A stretch of 64,000 nt of DNA from DASVRA01 sp036388855 (GTDB lineage Bacteria; Pseudomonadota; Alphaproteobacteria; Caulobacterales; Caulobacteraceae): the NCBI GenBank assembly GCA_036388855.1, contig DASVRA010000035.1:62001-126000 (forward strand), written 5' to 3'. The notes below the pieces were generated by a model. That model made no database searches. It worked only from the letters and a program-made list of their open reading frames with translations, and was not told the origin of the DNA. Position numbers and translations under genes: made by a program. Each line of letters begins with the position of its first letter. Position 1 is the first letter of the stretch. Positions 33,022 to 41,778 of this stretch are shown here, one piece after another.

Positions 33022-34578
33022 TCAAGCTCCCACCCAAGCGGGCGCCGGCGCGGCGGCGTTTCCGGCGTCGATGGCCGTACGCCGGTAGATCAGCGCCTCG
33101 GCGATGTGCAGCCGCCGCACCGCGGTCGCGCCTTCGAGGTCGGCGATGGTGCGGGCCAGCCGCAGGGTTCGCGTCCAGCCGCGCGCGGTCAAACCTCCGC
33201 CCTCCGCGGCGCGGGTGAGCAGGGCCTTGCCCGGCTCGTCGGGCGCGGCGACTTTCTCCAGCGGCTCGCCGTTCAGGCGCGCGTTCAGCGCCGCGCCGCT
33301 TGCGGCCGAGGGCGCCGCGCGCCCGGCCTGCGCCGCCCGCGCCGCCGCCACCCGCGCGGCCATCTCGGCGGTGCCTTCGGCGGGCGGCGGCAGGGCGAGG
33401 TCGGCGGCGGTGACCGGGGGAACCTCCACCTGGAGGTCGATGCGGTCCATCAGCGGCCCGGAGACCCGGCTCTGGTAGGCCAGCAGGCATCGAGGCGCTC
33501 GCCCGCAGGCGCCCTTGCCCGCGCCGCCATGGCCACAGCGGCAGGGGTTCATCGCCGCCACCAGCTGAACCCGCGCCGGATACCGCACGTGTGCGTTGGC
33601 GCGCGCCACGATCACCTCGCCTGTTTCGAGCGGTCCGCGGAGGCTATCCAGGGCCTGCGCGCTGAATTCGGGGAGTTCGTCTAGGAACAGTACTCCGTTG
33701 TGCGCCAGCGACACCTCCCCGGGCTTGGCGCGCAGGCCGCCGCCTGTCAGCGCGGCCATGGAGGCGGAATGGTGCGGCGCCCGGTAGGGCCGCGAGCGGG
33801 TCAGGGCGCCGCGCGCGATTAGCCCCGCCACCGAATGCACCATCGAGGTTTCCAGGAGCTCGGCCGGCGACAGCGGCGGCAGGAGACCGGGCAGCCGCTG
33901 GGCCATCATCGACTTGCCCGATCCGGGCGGCCCCACGAACAGCAGGTTGTGGCCGCCGGACGCGGCGATCTCCAGCGCACGCTTGGCGCCTTCCTGGCCC
34001 TTGACGTCGCGCAGGTCGGGGGCGGGGCCGTCGTCCAGCATCGGCCCCGGCTTGGGCGGGCTCATCACCTGCAGGCCGCGGAAGTGATTGACCACCGCGA
34101 TCAGCGAGCGCGGGGCCAGAACCCGCGCATCCCCCGCCCACGCCGCCTCCGGCCCATTGGCTTCAGGGCACATCAGCCCAAGCCCCATACCGTTGGCCGC
34201 CACCGCCGCCGGCAGCGCGCCCGCCACCTCCACGATGCGGCCATCCAGCGACAGCTCGCCGATCGCGGCCCAGCCGTCGAGCGCGTCCAGCGGCAGCACG
34301 CCCATCGACGCCATGATCCCCAGTGCGATCGGCAGGTCGTAATGGCTGCCCTCCTTGGGCAGGTCGGCCGGCGCCAGGTTCACCACGATGCGCTTGGCCG
34401 GCAGCGCCAGCCTGAGGCCGGCGAAGGCGCCGCGCACCCGCTCGCGGCTTTCGCCCACGGCCTTGTCGGCGAGGCCGACGATGACGATGCCCGGCAGGCC
34501 TCCGGTGTATTGGACCTCCACCTCGACCCGGCGCGCCTCCACCCCGTCGAACGCCACCGTGACCACCCGCGCAGCCAT
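33022..34578 (-). CDS. comM: YifB/ComM-family Mg-chelatase-like AAA ATPase
   Basis: A 518-residue AAA+ ATPase related to ComM, a helicase that promotes branch migration during natural transformation. The N-terminal Lon-S16-like domain runs to about residue 170 (YTGGLPGIVIVGLADKAV, NLAPADLPKEGSHYDLPIAL). The ATPase core has Walker A VGPPGSGKSMMA, Walker B NGVLFLDELPEF and sensor AAMNPCRCG, with the C-terminal Mg-chelatase helical part ending EALIYRR. Length is standard. It is 34 bases upstream of the hybrid kinase gene on the same strand, and 86 bases downstream of gshB. The competence role is by family. Confidence 0.92.
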   Translation of the reverse strand: MAARVVTVAFDGVEARRVEVEVQYTGGLPGIVIVGLADKAVGESRERVRGAFAGLRLALPAKRIVVNLAPADLPKEGSHYDLPIALGIMASMGVLPLDALDGWAAIGELSLDGRIVEVAGALPAAVAANGMGLGLMCPEANGPEAAWAGDARVLAPRSLIAVVNHFRGLQVMSPPKPGPMLDDGPAPDLRDVKGQEGAKRALEIAASGGHNLLFVGPPGSGKSMMAQRLPGLLPPLSPAELLETSMVHSVAGLIARGALTRSRPYRAPHHSASMAALTGGGLRAKPGEVSLAHNGVLFLDELPEFSAQALDSLRGPLETGEVIVARANAHVRYPARVQLVAAMNPCRCGHGGAGKGACGRAPRCLLAYQSRVSGPLMDRIDLQVEVPPVTAADLALPPPAEGTAEMAARVAAARAAQAGRAAPSAASGAALNARLNGEPLEKVAAPDEPGKALLTRAAEGGGLTARGWTRTLRLARTIADLEGATAVRRLHIAEALIYRRTAIDAGNAAAPAPAWVGA

Positions 34579-34664
34579 GGCTTGCCTCCCAGCTCCGCCG
34601 CACCCTTAGATCAAGAGCGGCTGCCGGATCAAGAACAAACTACGAACATGAAGGTTGCCCCGGC

Positions 34665-35609
34665 TCAGCCGGCGCGGATCGCCTCGATCCGGTCCCAGAG
34701 CAGGGCCGCGGCGTCGGCGCCGCCGAAACGCTTCAGCTGCTGCGCCCCGGTGGGCGAGGTGACGTTGATCTCGGTCAGGTACTCGCCGATCACGTCGATG
34801 CCGACGAACAGCAGCCCCCGCCGCTTCAGCTCGGGTCCGATAAGCGCGCACAACTCGCGGTCGCGCGCGGTCAACTCCACCGCCTCCGCCCGCCCGCCGC
34901 GCGCGAGGTTGGAGCGCACCTGCCCCTGCGCCGGCACCCGGTTGATCGCGCCCACCGGCTCTCCGTCCACCAGCAGGATGCGCTTGTCGCCTTGCGACAC
35001 CGCCGCCACGAACGCCTGCGCCACCAGCGGCTCCTGGCTGATCTGGGCGTGCAGCTCGAGCAAGGCGTCCAGGTTCGGGTCCCCGGCCTCCAATCGCACC
35101 ACCCCCGAGCCGCCGCCGCCGTAGATCGGCTTGAGCACCATGTCGCCGTGGCGGTCGTGGAAGTCGTGCAGCGCCTCCGGGTCCGAGGTGATCAGGGTCG
35201 GCGGCTGAACGCCCGGAAAGCCGGTGACGAACAGCTTCTCCGGGGCGTTCCTGACCTCCCACGGGTCGTTCACCACCAGGGTCGCGGGGTGGATGCGCTC
35301 CAGCAGGTGGGTCGCGGTGACGTAGGCCATATCGAACGGCGGATCCTGGCGCATCAGCACCACGTCGAACTCCGCCAGCCCGCGCGTCTCCTCCGGCTCA
35401 GCCCGGAAGTGATCCCCCGCGACCGGCTGCAGCCGCACGGAGCGCCCGCGCGCCCGCACCACCCCGTCCTCCATCGCCAGGTGCTCGGGCCGGTATACCC
35501 AGAGCCGGTGTCCCCGCGCCTGGGCCTCCAGCATCAGCAGCAAGGTGGTGTCGGTCTCGACCTTCACATCTTCCAGGGGGTCCATCTGGACGGCGACGTT
35601 CAGGGGCAT
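34665..35609 (-). CDS. gshB: Glutathione synthetase
   Basis: ATP-dependent ligation of glycine to gamma-glutamylcysteine, the last step of glutathione synthesis. The 314-residue protein starts MPLNVAVQMDPLEDVKVETDT, typical of GshB. It has RQDPPFDMAYVTATHLLE, VLKPIYGGGGSGVVRL (ATP-grasp glycine loop), NLARGGRAEAVELT, and GIDVIGEYLTEINVTSPTG, which binds metal and ATP. The ATG at 35609 gives the standard length; the longer frame to 35897 runs into the ompA upstream region. It is divergent from the OmpA gene, with about 230 bases between them. Confidence 0.96.
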   Translation of the reverse strand: MPLNVAVQMDPLEDVKVETDTTLLLMLEAQARGHRLWVYRPEHLAMEDGVVRARGRSVRLQPVAGDHFRAEPEETRGLAEFDVVLMRQDPPFDMAYVTATHLLERIHPATLVVNDPWEVRNAPEKLFVTGFPGVQPPTLITSDPEALHDFHDRHGDMVLKPIYGGGGSGVVRLEAGDPNLDALLELHAQISQEPLVAQAFVAAVSQGDKRILLVDGEPVGAINRVPAQGQVRSNLARGGRAEAVELTARDRELCALIGPELKRRGLLFVGIDVIGEYLTEINVTSPTGAQQLKRFGGADAAALLWDRIEAIRAG

Positions 35610-35838
35610 GGAGGTGAGGAGACCCGCGAAAGGGGCTTCCGCATAAAGGCTTTCCGCGGCATAGGCCACCGCGCCGGGCGGTGTGCGATCCCCCCGTCCG
35701 GCGGAGGTGTGTCGGTTCGGCAACAAAGTCTTGCCAATCGGACAGCGGCGCTTCGCCGCGCCTTCACAAGAGGGGGGCAAAACAGACAGATAGGGCCGGG
35801 CTGAATTGCCACCCGTTTCCCTAGGGGCTGAGAACGCT

Positions 35839-36918
35839 ATGAAATCACTCTTCGTGTCCGCTGCGGTCGGCGCGCTCGCCATCGCGGCGCCCGCCATGGC
35901 TCAAGACGGCTGGCTGTCGGAGGGCTACGTCCAGCTGAGCCTCGGCTCCAGCGTCGCCGGCTCGGTCGAAGTCGACCTCAACCAGGTTGGCGGGCAACCT
36001 CCGATCGACCGGATCATCTCAAACAACGACCTCGAGTCCGACTTCTTCGGCGGCATCGCCGTCGGCAAGAACTTCGGCCTCGTCGGCGTCGAACTCGAAG
36101 GCGTCCACATCCGCAACGGCCTCGACACCGAGCGGCTGAACGGCTTCGCCGGCTATGACCTGGAGGCGTCGCAGAACACCACCGGAGTGCTGGTCAACGT
36201 CCGGCTCGAGCCTTGGGCCAACCGCCGCATTGCCCCCTACATCGCCGCGGGCGTCGGCGGCGGCGTGATCCAGTACGAATTGAATGGCGTCAACGAAACC
36301 GACAGCTCCTGGATGTGGCAGGTCAAGGCCGGCCTGGTCCTGCACGCCAACGAGAACATCGCCTGGGACTTCGGCTACCGCTTCGTCGCGCTGCCCGACT
36401 ACAACCAGACCAGCCTGGACATCGACGGCGAGATCGAGGGCAGCGCCCACATCGTGGCGATCGGCCTGAGGTACACCTGGGGCGCCGAGGTTGCTCCGCC
36501 GCCTCCGCCGCCTCCGCCGCCGCCTCCGCCTCCGCCTCCGCCGCCGCCTCCCCCGCCGCCTCCGCCGCCGCCGCCGGTGGCTGAAGCCCGGGAGTTCATC
36601 GTCTACTTCCCGTTCGATCAGTACATCCTGACGCCGGAAGCCCAGCAGGTGGTGTCGGAAGCGGCGAACTACGCCTCGACCGGCAACGCGACGCGGGTCG
36701 TGGTCACCGGCCACGCCGACCGCTCCGGCTCCAACACCTATAACCAGCGCCTGTCCGAGCGCCGCGCCAAGGCGGTGGCCGACGGTCTGGTGGGTGCGGG
36801 CGTCAACGCCGGCAACCTGCAGGTCGACTGGCGCGGTGAAGAGCAACCGGCCGTTCCGACCCCGGACGGCGTCAAGGAGCCGCTGAACCGCCGCGCGACG
36901 ATCAACGTCAACTTCTGA
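35839..36918 (+). CDS. OmpA-family outer-membrane protein with a long polyproline linker
   Basis: A 359-residue porin-like protein. A signal peptide (MKSLFVSAAVGALAIAAPAMA) leads into an eight-strand beta-barrel (about residues 22-218) with GRL-type aromatic ends such as IGLRYTWG. Then come 27 consecutive prolines (residues 220-246; bases 36496-36576) encoded by mixed CCG/CCT/CCC codons. The C-terminal OmpA/MotB peptidoglycan-binding domain (about 252-359) has IVYFPFDQYILTPEA, VTGHADRSGSNTYNQRLSERRA and the closing PLNRRATINVNF. ATG at 35839 was preferred because it starts the signal sequence. A strong terminator follows. Confidence 0.94.
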   Translation: MKSLFVSAAVGALAIAAPAMAQDGWLSEGYVQLSLGSSVAGSVEVDLNQVGGQPPIDRIISNNDLESDFFGGIAVGKNFGLVGVELEGVHIRNGLDTERLNGFAGYDLEASQNTTGVLVNVRLEPWANRRIAPYIAAGVGGGVIQYELNGVNETDSSWMWQVKAGLVLHANENIAWDFGYRFVALPDYNQTSLDIDGEIEGSAHIVAIGLRYTWGAEVAPPPPPPPPPPPPPPPPPPPPPPPPPPPVAEAREFIVYFPFDQYILTPEAQQVVSEAANYASTGNATRVVVTGHADRSGSNTYNQRLSERRAKAVADGLVGAGVNAGNLQVDWRGEEQPAVPTPDGVKEPLNRRATINVNF

Positions 36919-36942
36919 CCTGATCGTAGCTTTGAGTAACAG

Positions 36943-36972
36943 GGAGCCCGGCCTCGGCCGGGCTCCTTTTTT
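36943..36972 (+). terminator. Rho-independent terminator of the OmpA gene
   Basis: Perfect 10-bp stem, GGAGCCCGGC (36943-36952) and GCCGGGCTCC (36957-36966) with a CTCG loop, then TTTTTT. Confidence 0.93.
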
Positions 36973-37035
36973 ATTTGGGCAACGGCTGGCGGCTTGGCTC
37001 GGCCCGCCATGGCCAGGCCGGGTGCCGGCGAGCTG

Positions 37036-37851
37036 CTAGTTCAGCTTCATCCGGACGCGCTCGCGCGCCGCGCGGGCCGCCACTGCCGCGCCGCCATCGA
37101 GCAGTTGCGCCTTGGCGAACGCCTCCATCGCCCCCGCGAGCGCGCCCTGCCCCTCGCGCGCGGAGGCCACGTCGATCCAGGGCCGGTGGTCCTTGGGGTC
37201 GAGCAGCGCCCGGCGCATCGCCGAACGCTCGGCGCGCGCGAAGTCGCGGGCGCGGATAGCTCGGGCGTAGATGTTGTTCTGTAGCCGGATCAGCACCTGC
37301 CTGTCCTTCACCGGCGACATCAGCAGGTCGAGCCGGTCGGCCACATCCGGCGTCAGCCCGGTGCGCAGCGCCCGGCGGATCAGCTCCGAGGGCAGCACCA
37401 CCCGGCCCTCGCTGAAAGGGTCCAGCGCCAGCGGCCCCTCATCGGTTTCGATGCGCAGCAGGAAGTGTCCGGGGAAGTCCACCCCCTGCACCGGCAGCGA
37501 ACAGCGCCGCGCCGCCTCGATAAAGATCACGCCGAGCGCCACCGGCAGGCCCTTGCGCCGCTCGCACACCGAGATGATGTCGGTGTTGGCGGGGTCGTCG
37601 AAGGTCAGCACGTCGCCGGCGAAGCGCAGGTCCCCGGCCACCGCCTCGCTCAGCGCCTCCTCCGGCGCCTCACGCTTTAGCCGCCCCTTCACCCGCGCGG
37701 CGGCGTCGTCGACCACCCGGCGCGCCTCATGCTCCTGCCGCGCGGGGTCTTCGTGCACCGCGCAGAGCAGCGCCGCCTCGAACAGCGGGAACCGGTCGTC
37801 CGGGGTCTGACCGATGCCGGCCAGGCCTTTCTCGGCCTCCTCACGCGTCAT
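37036..37851 (-). CDS. SirB1-family transglutaminase-like/TPR protein
   Basis: A 271-residue protein of the SirB1 family. The N-terminal part (about residues 40-150) is transglutaminase-like, with ISVCERRKGLPVALGVIFIEAARR, then VQGVDFPGHFLLRIETDEGPLALDPFSEG. The C-terminal 80 residues are helical TPR-like (RQVLIRLQNNIYARAIRARDFARAE). Biochemical role is unknown; family members are often near peptide-chain-release or cell-envelope genes. It is followed 9 bases upstream by yraN on the same strand, within an apparent run yraN-rsmI. Confidence 0.85.
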   Translation of the reverse strand: MTREEAEKGLAGIGQTPDDRFPLFEAALLCAVHEDPARQEHEARRVVDDAAARVKGRLKREAPEEALSEAVAGDLRFAGDVLTFDDPANTDIISVCERRKGLPVALGVIFIEAARRCSLPVQGVDFPGHFLLRIETDEGPLALDPFSEGRVVLPSELIRRALRTGLTPDVADRLDLLMSPVKDRQVLIRLQNNIYARAIRARDFARAERSAMRRALLDPKDHRPWIDVASAREGQGALAGAMEAFAKAQLLDGGAAVAARAARERVRMKLN

Positions 37852-37860
37852 CCGGCGTCC

Positions 37861-38259
37861 TCATCCGGGTGAGTCGTCACTCCATGCGTCGGCAATATGA
37901 CGCGGCCAAGCGTCTTTTGCGAAGGCCATCAGGTCGAGCCGCACGCTCAGGCCCTTCAGCCCCGGCCTTCGCGCCGCCAGTTCGCGTCCCGCGCGCCTCA
38001 GCCGCTCGCGCTGCGGCGGCCCCACCGCCTCCAGCGCCGCCTCGATCGAGCCGCGGCTCTTCACCTCCACCACCGCCAGCACCCGCCGCTTGACCGCAAC
38101 TAAGTCCAACTCCCCTTGCGGCGTACGCAATCGAAAACCTAGGACGCGGTAGCCCTTCAGCATCAGCAGTATGGCGGCCAGAACCTCCCGCCGCCGGCCG
38201 CTCAGCCGCGCCGCCGCCCCACGCGTGCGTCGCGCCGCCGTGCGCGCCTCAGCCCTCAT
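37861..38259 (-). CDS. yraN: YraN family (UPF0102) nuclease-like protein
   Basis: A 132-residue protein with the PD-(D/E)XK-like core of UPF0102: LKGYRVLGFRLRTPQGELDLVAVKRRVLAVVEVKSRG, with the D/E-x-K residues in GELDLVAV and VEVKSR. The family is widely conserved, and its role is unknown, though restriction-endonuclease-like fold and Holliday-junction processing have been suggested. Its start overlaps the end of rsmI by 11 bases, so the two genes are cotranscribed, as in many bacteria. The N-terminus is very Arg-rich. Confidence 0.9.
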   Translation of the reverse strand: MRAEARTAARRTRGAAARLSGRRREVLAAILLMLKGYRVLGFRLRTPQGELDLVAVKRRVLAVVEVKSRGSIEAALEAVGPPQRERLRRAGRELAARRPGLKGLSVRLDLMAFAKDAWPRHIADAWSDDSPG

Positions 38260-39100
38260 CGCCTGCCTTCATCGCCAGGGCGCGCCGGTAGAGCGTCTTG
38301 CGCGGCAGCCCCAGCTCCCTCGCGACCTCTCCAGCCGCTTCCGACGGGCCGAGCCGGGTCAATGCTTCCGCCAGCGCCGCGTCCGCATCCTCCGCCGTGG
38401 CCGGCGCCCCGTCGGGTGGCCCGATCACCACGACAACCTCCCCCTTCGGCGCTCGCAGCCCCGGATCGGCCGCGAGTTCCGCCAAGCTCCCGCGCACCAA
38501 CGACTCATGCAGCTTGGTCAACTCGCGCGCCACGGCCGCAGGGCGCGGCCCGAACGCGTCGGCCATGGCCGCGAGGCTCTCGCCCAGCCGCGAAGCGCCT
38601 TCGAACAGCACGAGCGTCGCCTTCACCCCAGCCAGTTCCTCCAGAAACGTCCGCCTCCCCACAGCCTTGGGCGGCGGGAAGCCGGCGAACAGGAACCGGT
38701 CGGTCGGCAGCCCCGCCGCCGCCAGCGCCGCCAGGATCGAAGAAGCCCCCGGCACCGGCAGCACCGGCACCCCGGCCTCCGCGGCCTCGCGCACCAACCG
38801 GTAGCCGGGATCCGACATCAGGGGTGTGCCGGCGTCGGACACCAACGCCACCCTCGCCCCCTCGTTCAGCCGCTGGAGAATCTCCGGCCGCGCCTCCGCC
38901 CCGGCATGGTCGTCGTAGCGCCGGAGCCGCTGTTTAATGCCGTAAGCGTTCAACAGCTTGCCCGTCACCCGCGTGTCCTCGGCCAGCACCAGGTCGGCCG
39001 CCCTAAGCACGTCGAGCGCGCGCAGGGTGACGTCGCGCAGGTTGCCGATCGGCGTGGACACCACATAGAGCCCCGGCGCCAGCGGCGCGTGGCTGAGCAC
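38249..39100 (-). CDS. rsmI: 16S rRNA (cytidine-1402-2'-O)-methyltransferase
   Basis: Methylates the ribose of C1402 in 16S rRNA using SAM; belongs to the tetrapyrrole-methylase fold. The 283-residue protein starts at GTG 39100, and begins with GLYVVSTPIGNLRDVTLRALDVL, the family signature. Next are VLAEDTRVTGKLLNAYG, ALVSDAGTPLMSDPGYRLVREA and VLPVPGASSILAALAAAGLPTDRF. The C-terminal GEVVVVIGPPDGAP leads to the small helical tail. It overlaps yraN downstream. An 81-base gap separates it from hemW. Confidence 0.96.
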   Translation of the reverse strand: MLSHAPLAPGLYVVSTPIGNLRDVTLRALDVLRAADLVLAEDTRVTGKLLNAYGIKQRLRRYDDHAGAEARPEILQRLNEGARVALVSDAGTPLMSDPGYRLVREAAEAGVPVLPVPGASSILAALAAAGLPTDRFLFAGFPPPKAVGRRTFLEELAGVKATLVLFEGASRLGESLAAMADAFGPRPAAVARELTKLHESLVRGSLAELAADPGLRAPKGEVVVVIGPPDGAPATAEDADAALAEALTRLGPSEAAGEVARELGLPRKTLYRRALAMKAGDEG

Positions 39101-39181
39101 GGGCGGGGGCAGGGCTGCGGCCAGGGCGACGCTCCGGAGCGGAAGGTCCGCCTTAGCGCCTCCGAGCGCCGGCCAAAAGCC

Positions 39182-40348
39182 TCAGGCCGGCTCCGGCGCC
39201 AGCGCCAGGTCGCGCACGATCCGGTTCAGCACCAGCCGTCCCCGTGCGGTGGCCGTCAGCCGGTCCTGTTCCAGGCGCAAATGGCCCGAGGCGCGGAGCT
39301 CCCGCACCGCCGGCGCCGTCTCGTCCAGCCCCAGGGGCAGCAACTCGCCAAGCCCGACGCCTTCGATCGTCCGCAGCCCCATCAGCAGCCGCTCCTCGGC
39401 GGCTTCGCGCGCGCTCAGCCGCTCGGCCTCCTCCCAGCCCACGCCGCGCTCGCGCACCCGCCCGATGTAGGTGCCGATCGAGCTGGCGGCGCGGGTGGCG
39501 GAGCGCCCGCCATCCAGTCGCAGTCTTCCGTGCGCGCCAGGGCCCACGCCGACGTATTCCTGTCCCCGCCAATAGACGAGGTTGTGCCGCGACCGCGCCG
39601 CCTGCCCGCGGGCATGATTGGACACCTCGTAGGCGTGGAAGCCCGCGTCCGTGAGCACCGCCTGCGTCACCTCCAATAGCTCCGCCGAGGCGTCCTCCTC
39701 CATCGGCCGAAGCGCGCCCCGCCGTGCAGCGCGATCGAAGGCGGTGCCGGCCTCGATGGTCAGCTGATAGGGGGAGATGTGCTCGGCCCCCAGCGCCGCC
39801 GCGCGTTCAAGCTCCTCTGCCCACGCCTCCGCGGTCTGGCCCGGGAGGGCGTAGATCAAGTCCAGCGACAGGCGCGGGAACAGGTCCGCCGCCATCTCCG
39901 CCGCCCGCACCGCCTCCGCCGCCGAGTGGTTGCGGCCCAGAAACCGCAACGCCTCATCGTCGAACGACTGGACCCCCAGCGACAGCCGGTTCACCCCGGC
40001 CGCCGCGAAGCCGGCGAAGCGCCCCGCCTCCGCATCGGTGGGGTTCGCCTCCAGCGTGATCTCGACCTCACCGTCCGGGCTCCAGAGCCGGGAGGCGGTC
40101 TCCACGATCCGTGCGACTTGGCTGGGCGCCATCAACGACGGCGTGCCGCCCCCAAGGAATACGGACACGAGCCGCCTCGGACCGGTCCGCTCCGCCTGCG
40201 CCTCCAGGTCGGCCACGATGGCGTCCGCCAGCGCCGCCTGCTCCTCCGCGCGCCCCCGGTCGCGCACCACGTTGAAGTCGCAGTAGGGGCAGATACGGCT
40301 GCAGTAGGGCCAGTGCACATAGACCCCGAGCGGCGCCGGCTCAGTCAA
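39182..40348 (-). CDS. hemW: Radical SAM haem chaperone HemW
   Basis: Inserts haem into respiratory proteins. The 388-residue protein has the radical-SAM cluster motif CSRICPYCDFN at about residues 16-26, then FLGGGTPSL, EANPTDAE and NRLSLGVQSFDD, all diagnostic of HemW (formerly annotated as oxygen-independent coproporphyrinogen oxidase). The C-terminal domain includes YEVSNHARGQAARSRHNLVYWRG. The CPYCDF motif plus the absence of the extra Cys of HemN supports HemW. The TTG start at 40348 overlaps the 3' end of rdgB by 8 bases, so the two are coupled. Confidence 0.94.
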   Translation of the reverse strand: MTEPAPLGVYVHWPYCSRICPYCDFNVVRDRGRAEEQAALADAIVADLEAQAERTGPRRLVSVFLGGGTPSLMAPSQVARIVETASRLWSPDGEVEITLEANPTDAEAGRFAGFAAAGVNRLSLGVQSFDDEALRFLGRNHSAAEAVRAAEMAADLFPRLSLDLIYALPGQTAEAWAEELERAAALGAEHISPYQLTIEAGTAFDRAARRGALRPMEEDASAELLEVTQAVLTDAGFHAYEVSNHARGQAARSRHNLVYWRGQEYVGVGPGAHGRLRLDGGRSATRAASSIGTYIGRVRERGVGWEEAERLSAREAAEERLLMGLRTIEGVGLGELLPLGLDETAPAVRELRASGHLRLEQDRLTATARGRLVLNRIVRDLALAPEPA

Positions 40349-40943
40349 GCAGGGCCGCCTTCAGCTTGGCGAAGGCGCGCGCGCGATGGCTGATCCGGTC
40401 CTTCTCCTCGGGCGCCATCTGCCCGAAGGTGCGCGTCTCCCCCTCGGGAACGAAGACCGGATCGTAGCCGAACCCCCGGTCGCCGCGCGGCGGGAAGCTC
40501 AGCCGCCCATCCACCCGGCCCTCCACCGCCACCGCCGGCCCGTCCGGCCAAGCCACCGCCAGCGCACAGGTGAACCAAGCCGCGTCCTCCCGCGCCCCTA
40601 TCTCCGCCAGCCGCTCGGCCACCTTCGCCATCGCCACGCCGAAGTTGCGCTCCGGCCCCGCCCAACGTGCCGAATGCACCCCCGGCGCCCCGCCCAGCGC
40701 CGCCACCGACAGGCCGGAGTCGTCGGCGATCGCGATCAGCCCCGAACCCTGCGCCGCCGCCCGCGCCTTGATCAGCGCGTTGCCTTCGAAGGACGGGGCA
40801 TCCTCCACCGGCTCGGGCAAGCCGAGCGCCCCCGCCGTCACCAGCTCGAAACGCCCCTCCAGCAGCTCCGCCACCTCCCGCGCCTTGCCGGGGTTGTGGG
40901 TGGCGAGCACGAGACGGGCGCCGCGTTCGAGCTTCAGGGACAT
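40341..40943 (-). CDS. rdgB: dITP/XTP pyrophosphatase (RdgB/HAM1)
   Basis: Hydrolyses deaminated purine nucleotides such as dITP and XTP to prevent their incorporation in nucleic acids. The 200-residue protein begins with LVLATHNPGKAREVAELL, the HAM1 signature, followed by DAPSFEGNALIKARAAA, IADDSGLSVAALGGAPGVHSARWAG and FGYDPVFVPEGETRTFGQM. Length is standard. It is the upstream gene of a short operon with hemW, and its start lies 27 bases from the tRNA-Arg gene on the same strand. Confidence 0.96.
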   Translation of the reverse strand: MSLKLERGARLVLATHNPGKAREVAELLEGRFELVTAGALGLPEPVEDAPSFEGNALIKARAAAQGSGLIAIADDSGLSVAALGGAPGVHSARWAGPERNFGVAMAKVAERLAEIGAREDAAWFTCALAVAWPDGPAVAVEGRVDGRLSFPPRGDRGFGYDPVFVPEGETRTFGQMAPEEKDRISHRARAFAKLKAALLD

Positions 40944-40969
40944 GCCGGCGGGTCTAGCACGAGAGCCGC

Positions 40970-41046
40970 TGGCGCACTCGACAGGATTCGAACCTGTGAC
41001 CTCAGCCTTCGGAGGGCTGCGCTCTATCCAGCTGAGCTACGAGTGC
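40970..41046 (-). tRNA. tRNA-Arg (anticodon CCG)
   Basis: Read on the minus strand, the acceptor arm is GCACTCG (5', ending at 41046) paired with CGAGTGC, discriminator G and encoded CCA (revcomp of 40970-40972). The D arm is GCTC/GAGC and the anticodon stem CAGCC/GGCTG encloses the loop CTCCGAA, giving anticodon CCG. The T arm has GTTCGAATC. It reads arginine CGG codons, common in this GC-rich genome. Confidence 0.96.
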
Positions 41047-41141
41047 GGGCCGGGCGGAGCGGGTGATCTAGTGCAAACCGGCCCCTCGCGCAACGCAAGG
41101 AGCGGTTGCCACGAACGAGACGACAGCGCGCTCCTGCCGAG

Positions 41142-41681
41142 TCAGATCACCCAGTCCGCCGGCGCGGCGGCATACAGGTCGTTTCCGTAAAGCTCAGCAG
41201 GCACATGATTCACGAGTGCTGTATGGTGCGTGGCTGCATCAGCTGGAGCAGACTCCTCAAACAATATCTTCAGATCGTCCATGGCCAATTGAACTCCTGA
41301 CGTCATAATCTTGATTTTATCTACGCTATTGAACGCATGACCAAATCTCAAAAACGTCTGTTCATTGTCAATTACAATGGTGCGTTTGGCGACCTGTACG
41401 CTGTCGTCAAATCCGACAAAAGTTATGCGAGTGTTGTCTGCAATCGCGGCGAAATATCCGCTTTGAAAATCGAAATCCGACTTGGGTGAACGGAAAGTAG
41501 CTGGCGCTCCGTCGTTGTTAAAGGCGATGTTATCACCGGAATGCAGGGCGTTGGCATAACCGGATCCAATATAGTCACTTCCACTTGGCTCCAACGACAG
41601 AAAATTAGACCACTTCAACGAAAAATACCCATCTGGAATGTCGTTGTTGTTGGCTAGCCCTTCGAAATCCAAGAGAGACAT
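41142..41681 (-). CDS. AT-rich orphan hypothetical protein
   Basis: A 179-residue protein I do not recognise. It is acidic and soluble-looking with no signal peptide, starting MSLLDFEGLANNNDIPDGYFSLKWSNF, with blocks SGYANALHSGDNIAFNNDG, ADNTRITFVGFDDSV and MDDLKILFEES. The opening LDFEGL...IPDGY...WSNF resembles N-termini of secreted surface proteins in other proteobacteria, but this is a resemblance by eye only. Its base composition is much lower in GC than that of any neighbour, and codon use is correspondingly different, so recent transfer is likely. It lies between the tRNA-Arg gene and an ABC ATPase gene. Confidence 0.7.
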   Translation of the reverse strand: MSLLDFEGLANNNDIPDGYFSLKWSNFLSLEPSGSDYIGSGYANALHSGDNIAFNNDGAPATFRSPKSDFDFQSGYFAAIADNTRITFVGFDDSVQVAKRTIVIDNEQTFLRFGHAFNSVDKIKIMTSGVQLAMDDLKILFEESAPADAATHHTALVNHVPAELYGNDLYAAAPADWVI

Positions 41682-41778
41682 TTTAGGCCCTTTTCCCGGG
41701 GGTTTGAACTCACGCCGTTATCACAATCCCCGCCGAACGCAAGCATCTAGGGTGCGTCAGCGCCGAGGCCGCCGCTCG

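Noticed and set aside
35745..35759. GCGGCG-CTT-CGCCGC hairpin upstream of the OmpA gene
   Set aside because: Such a short perfect hairpin is common by chance in this GC range and has no T-run; no function can be assigned.
40970..41681. tRNA-Arg as an integration site for a genomic island
   Set aside because: The AT-rich gene lies on the 5' side of the tRNA; there is no integrase and no duplicated 3' end.
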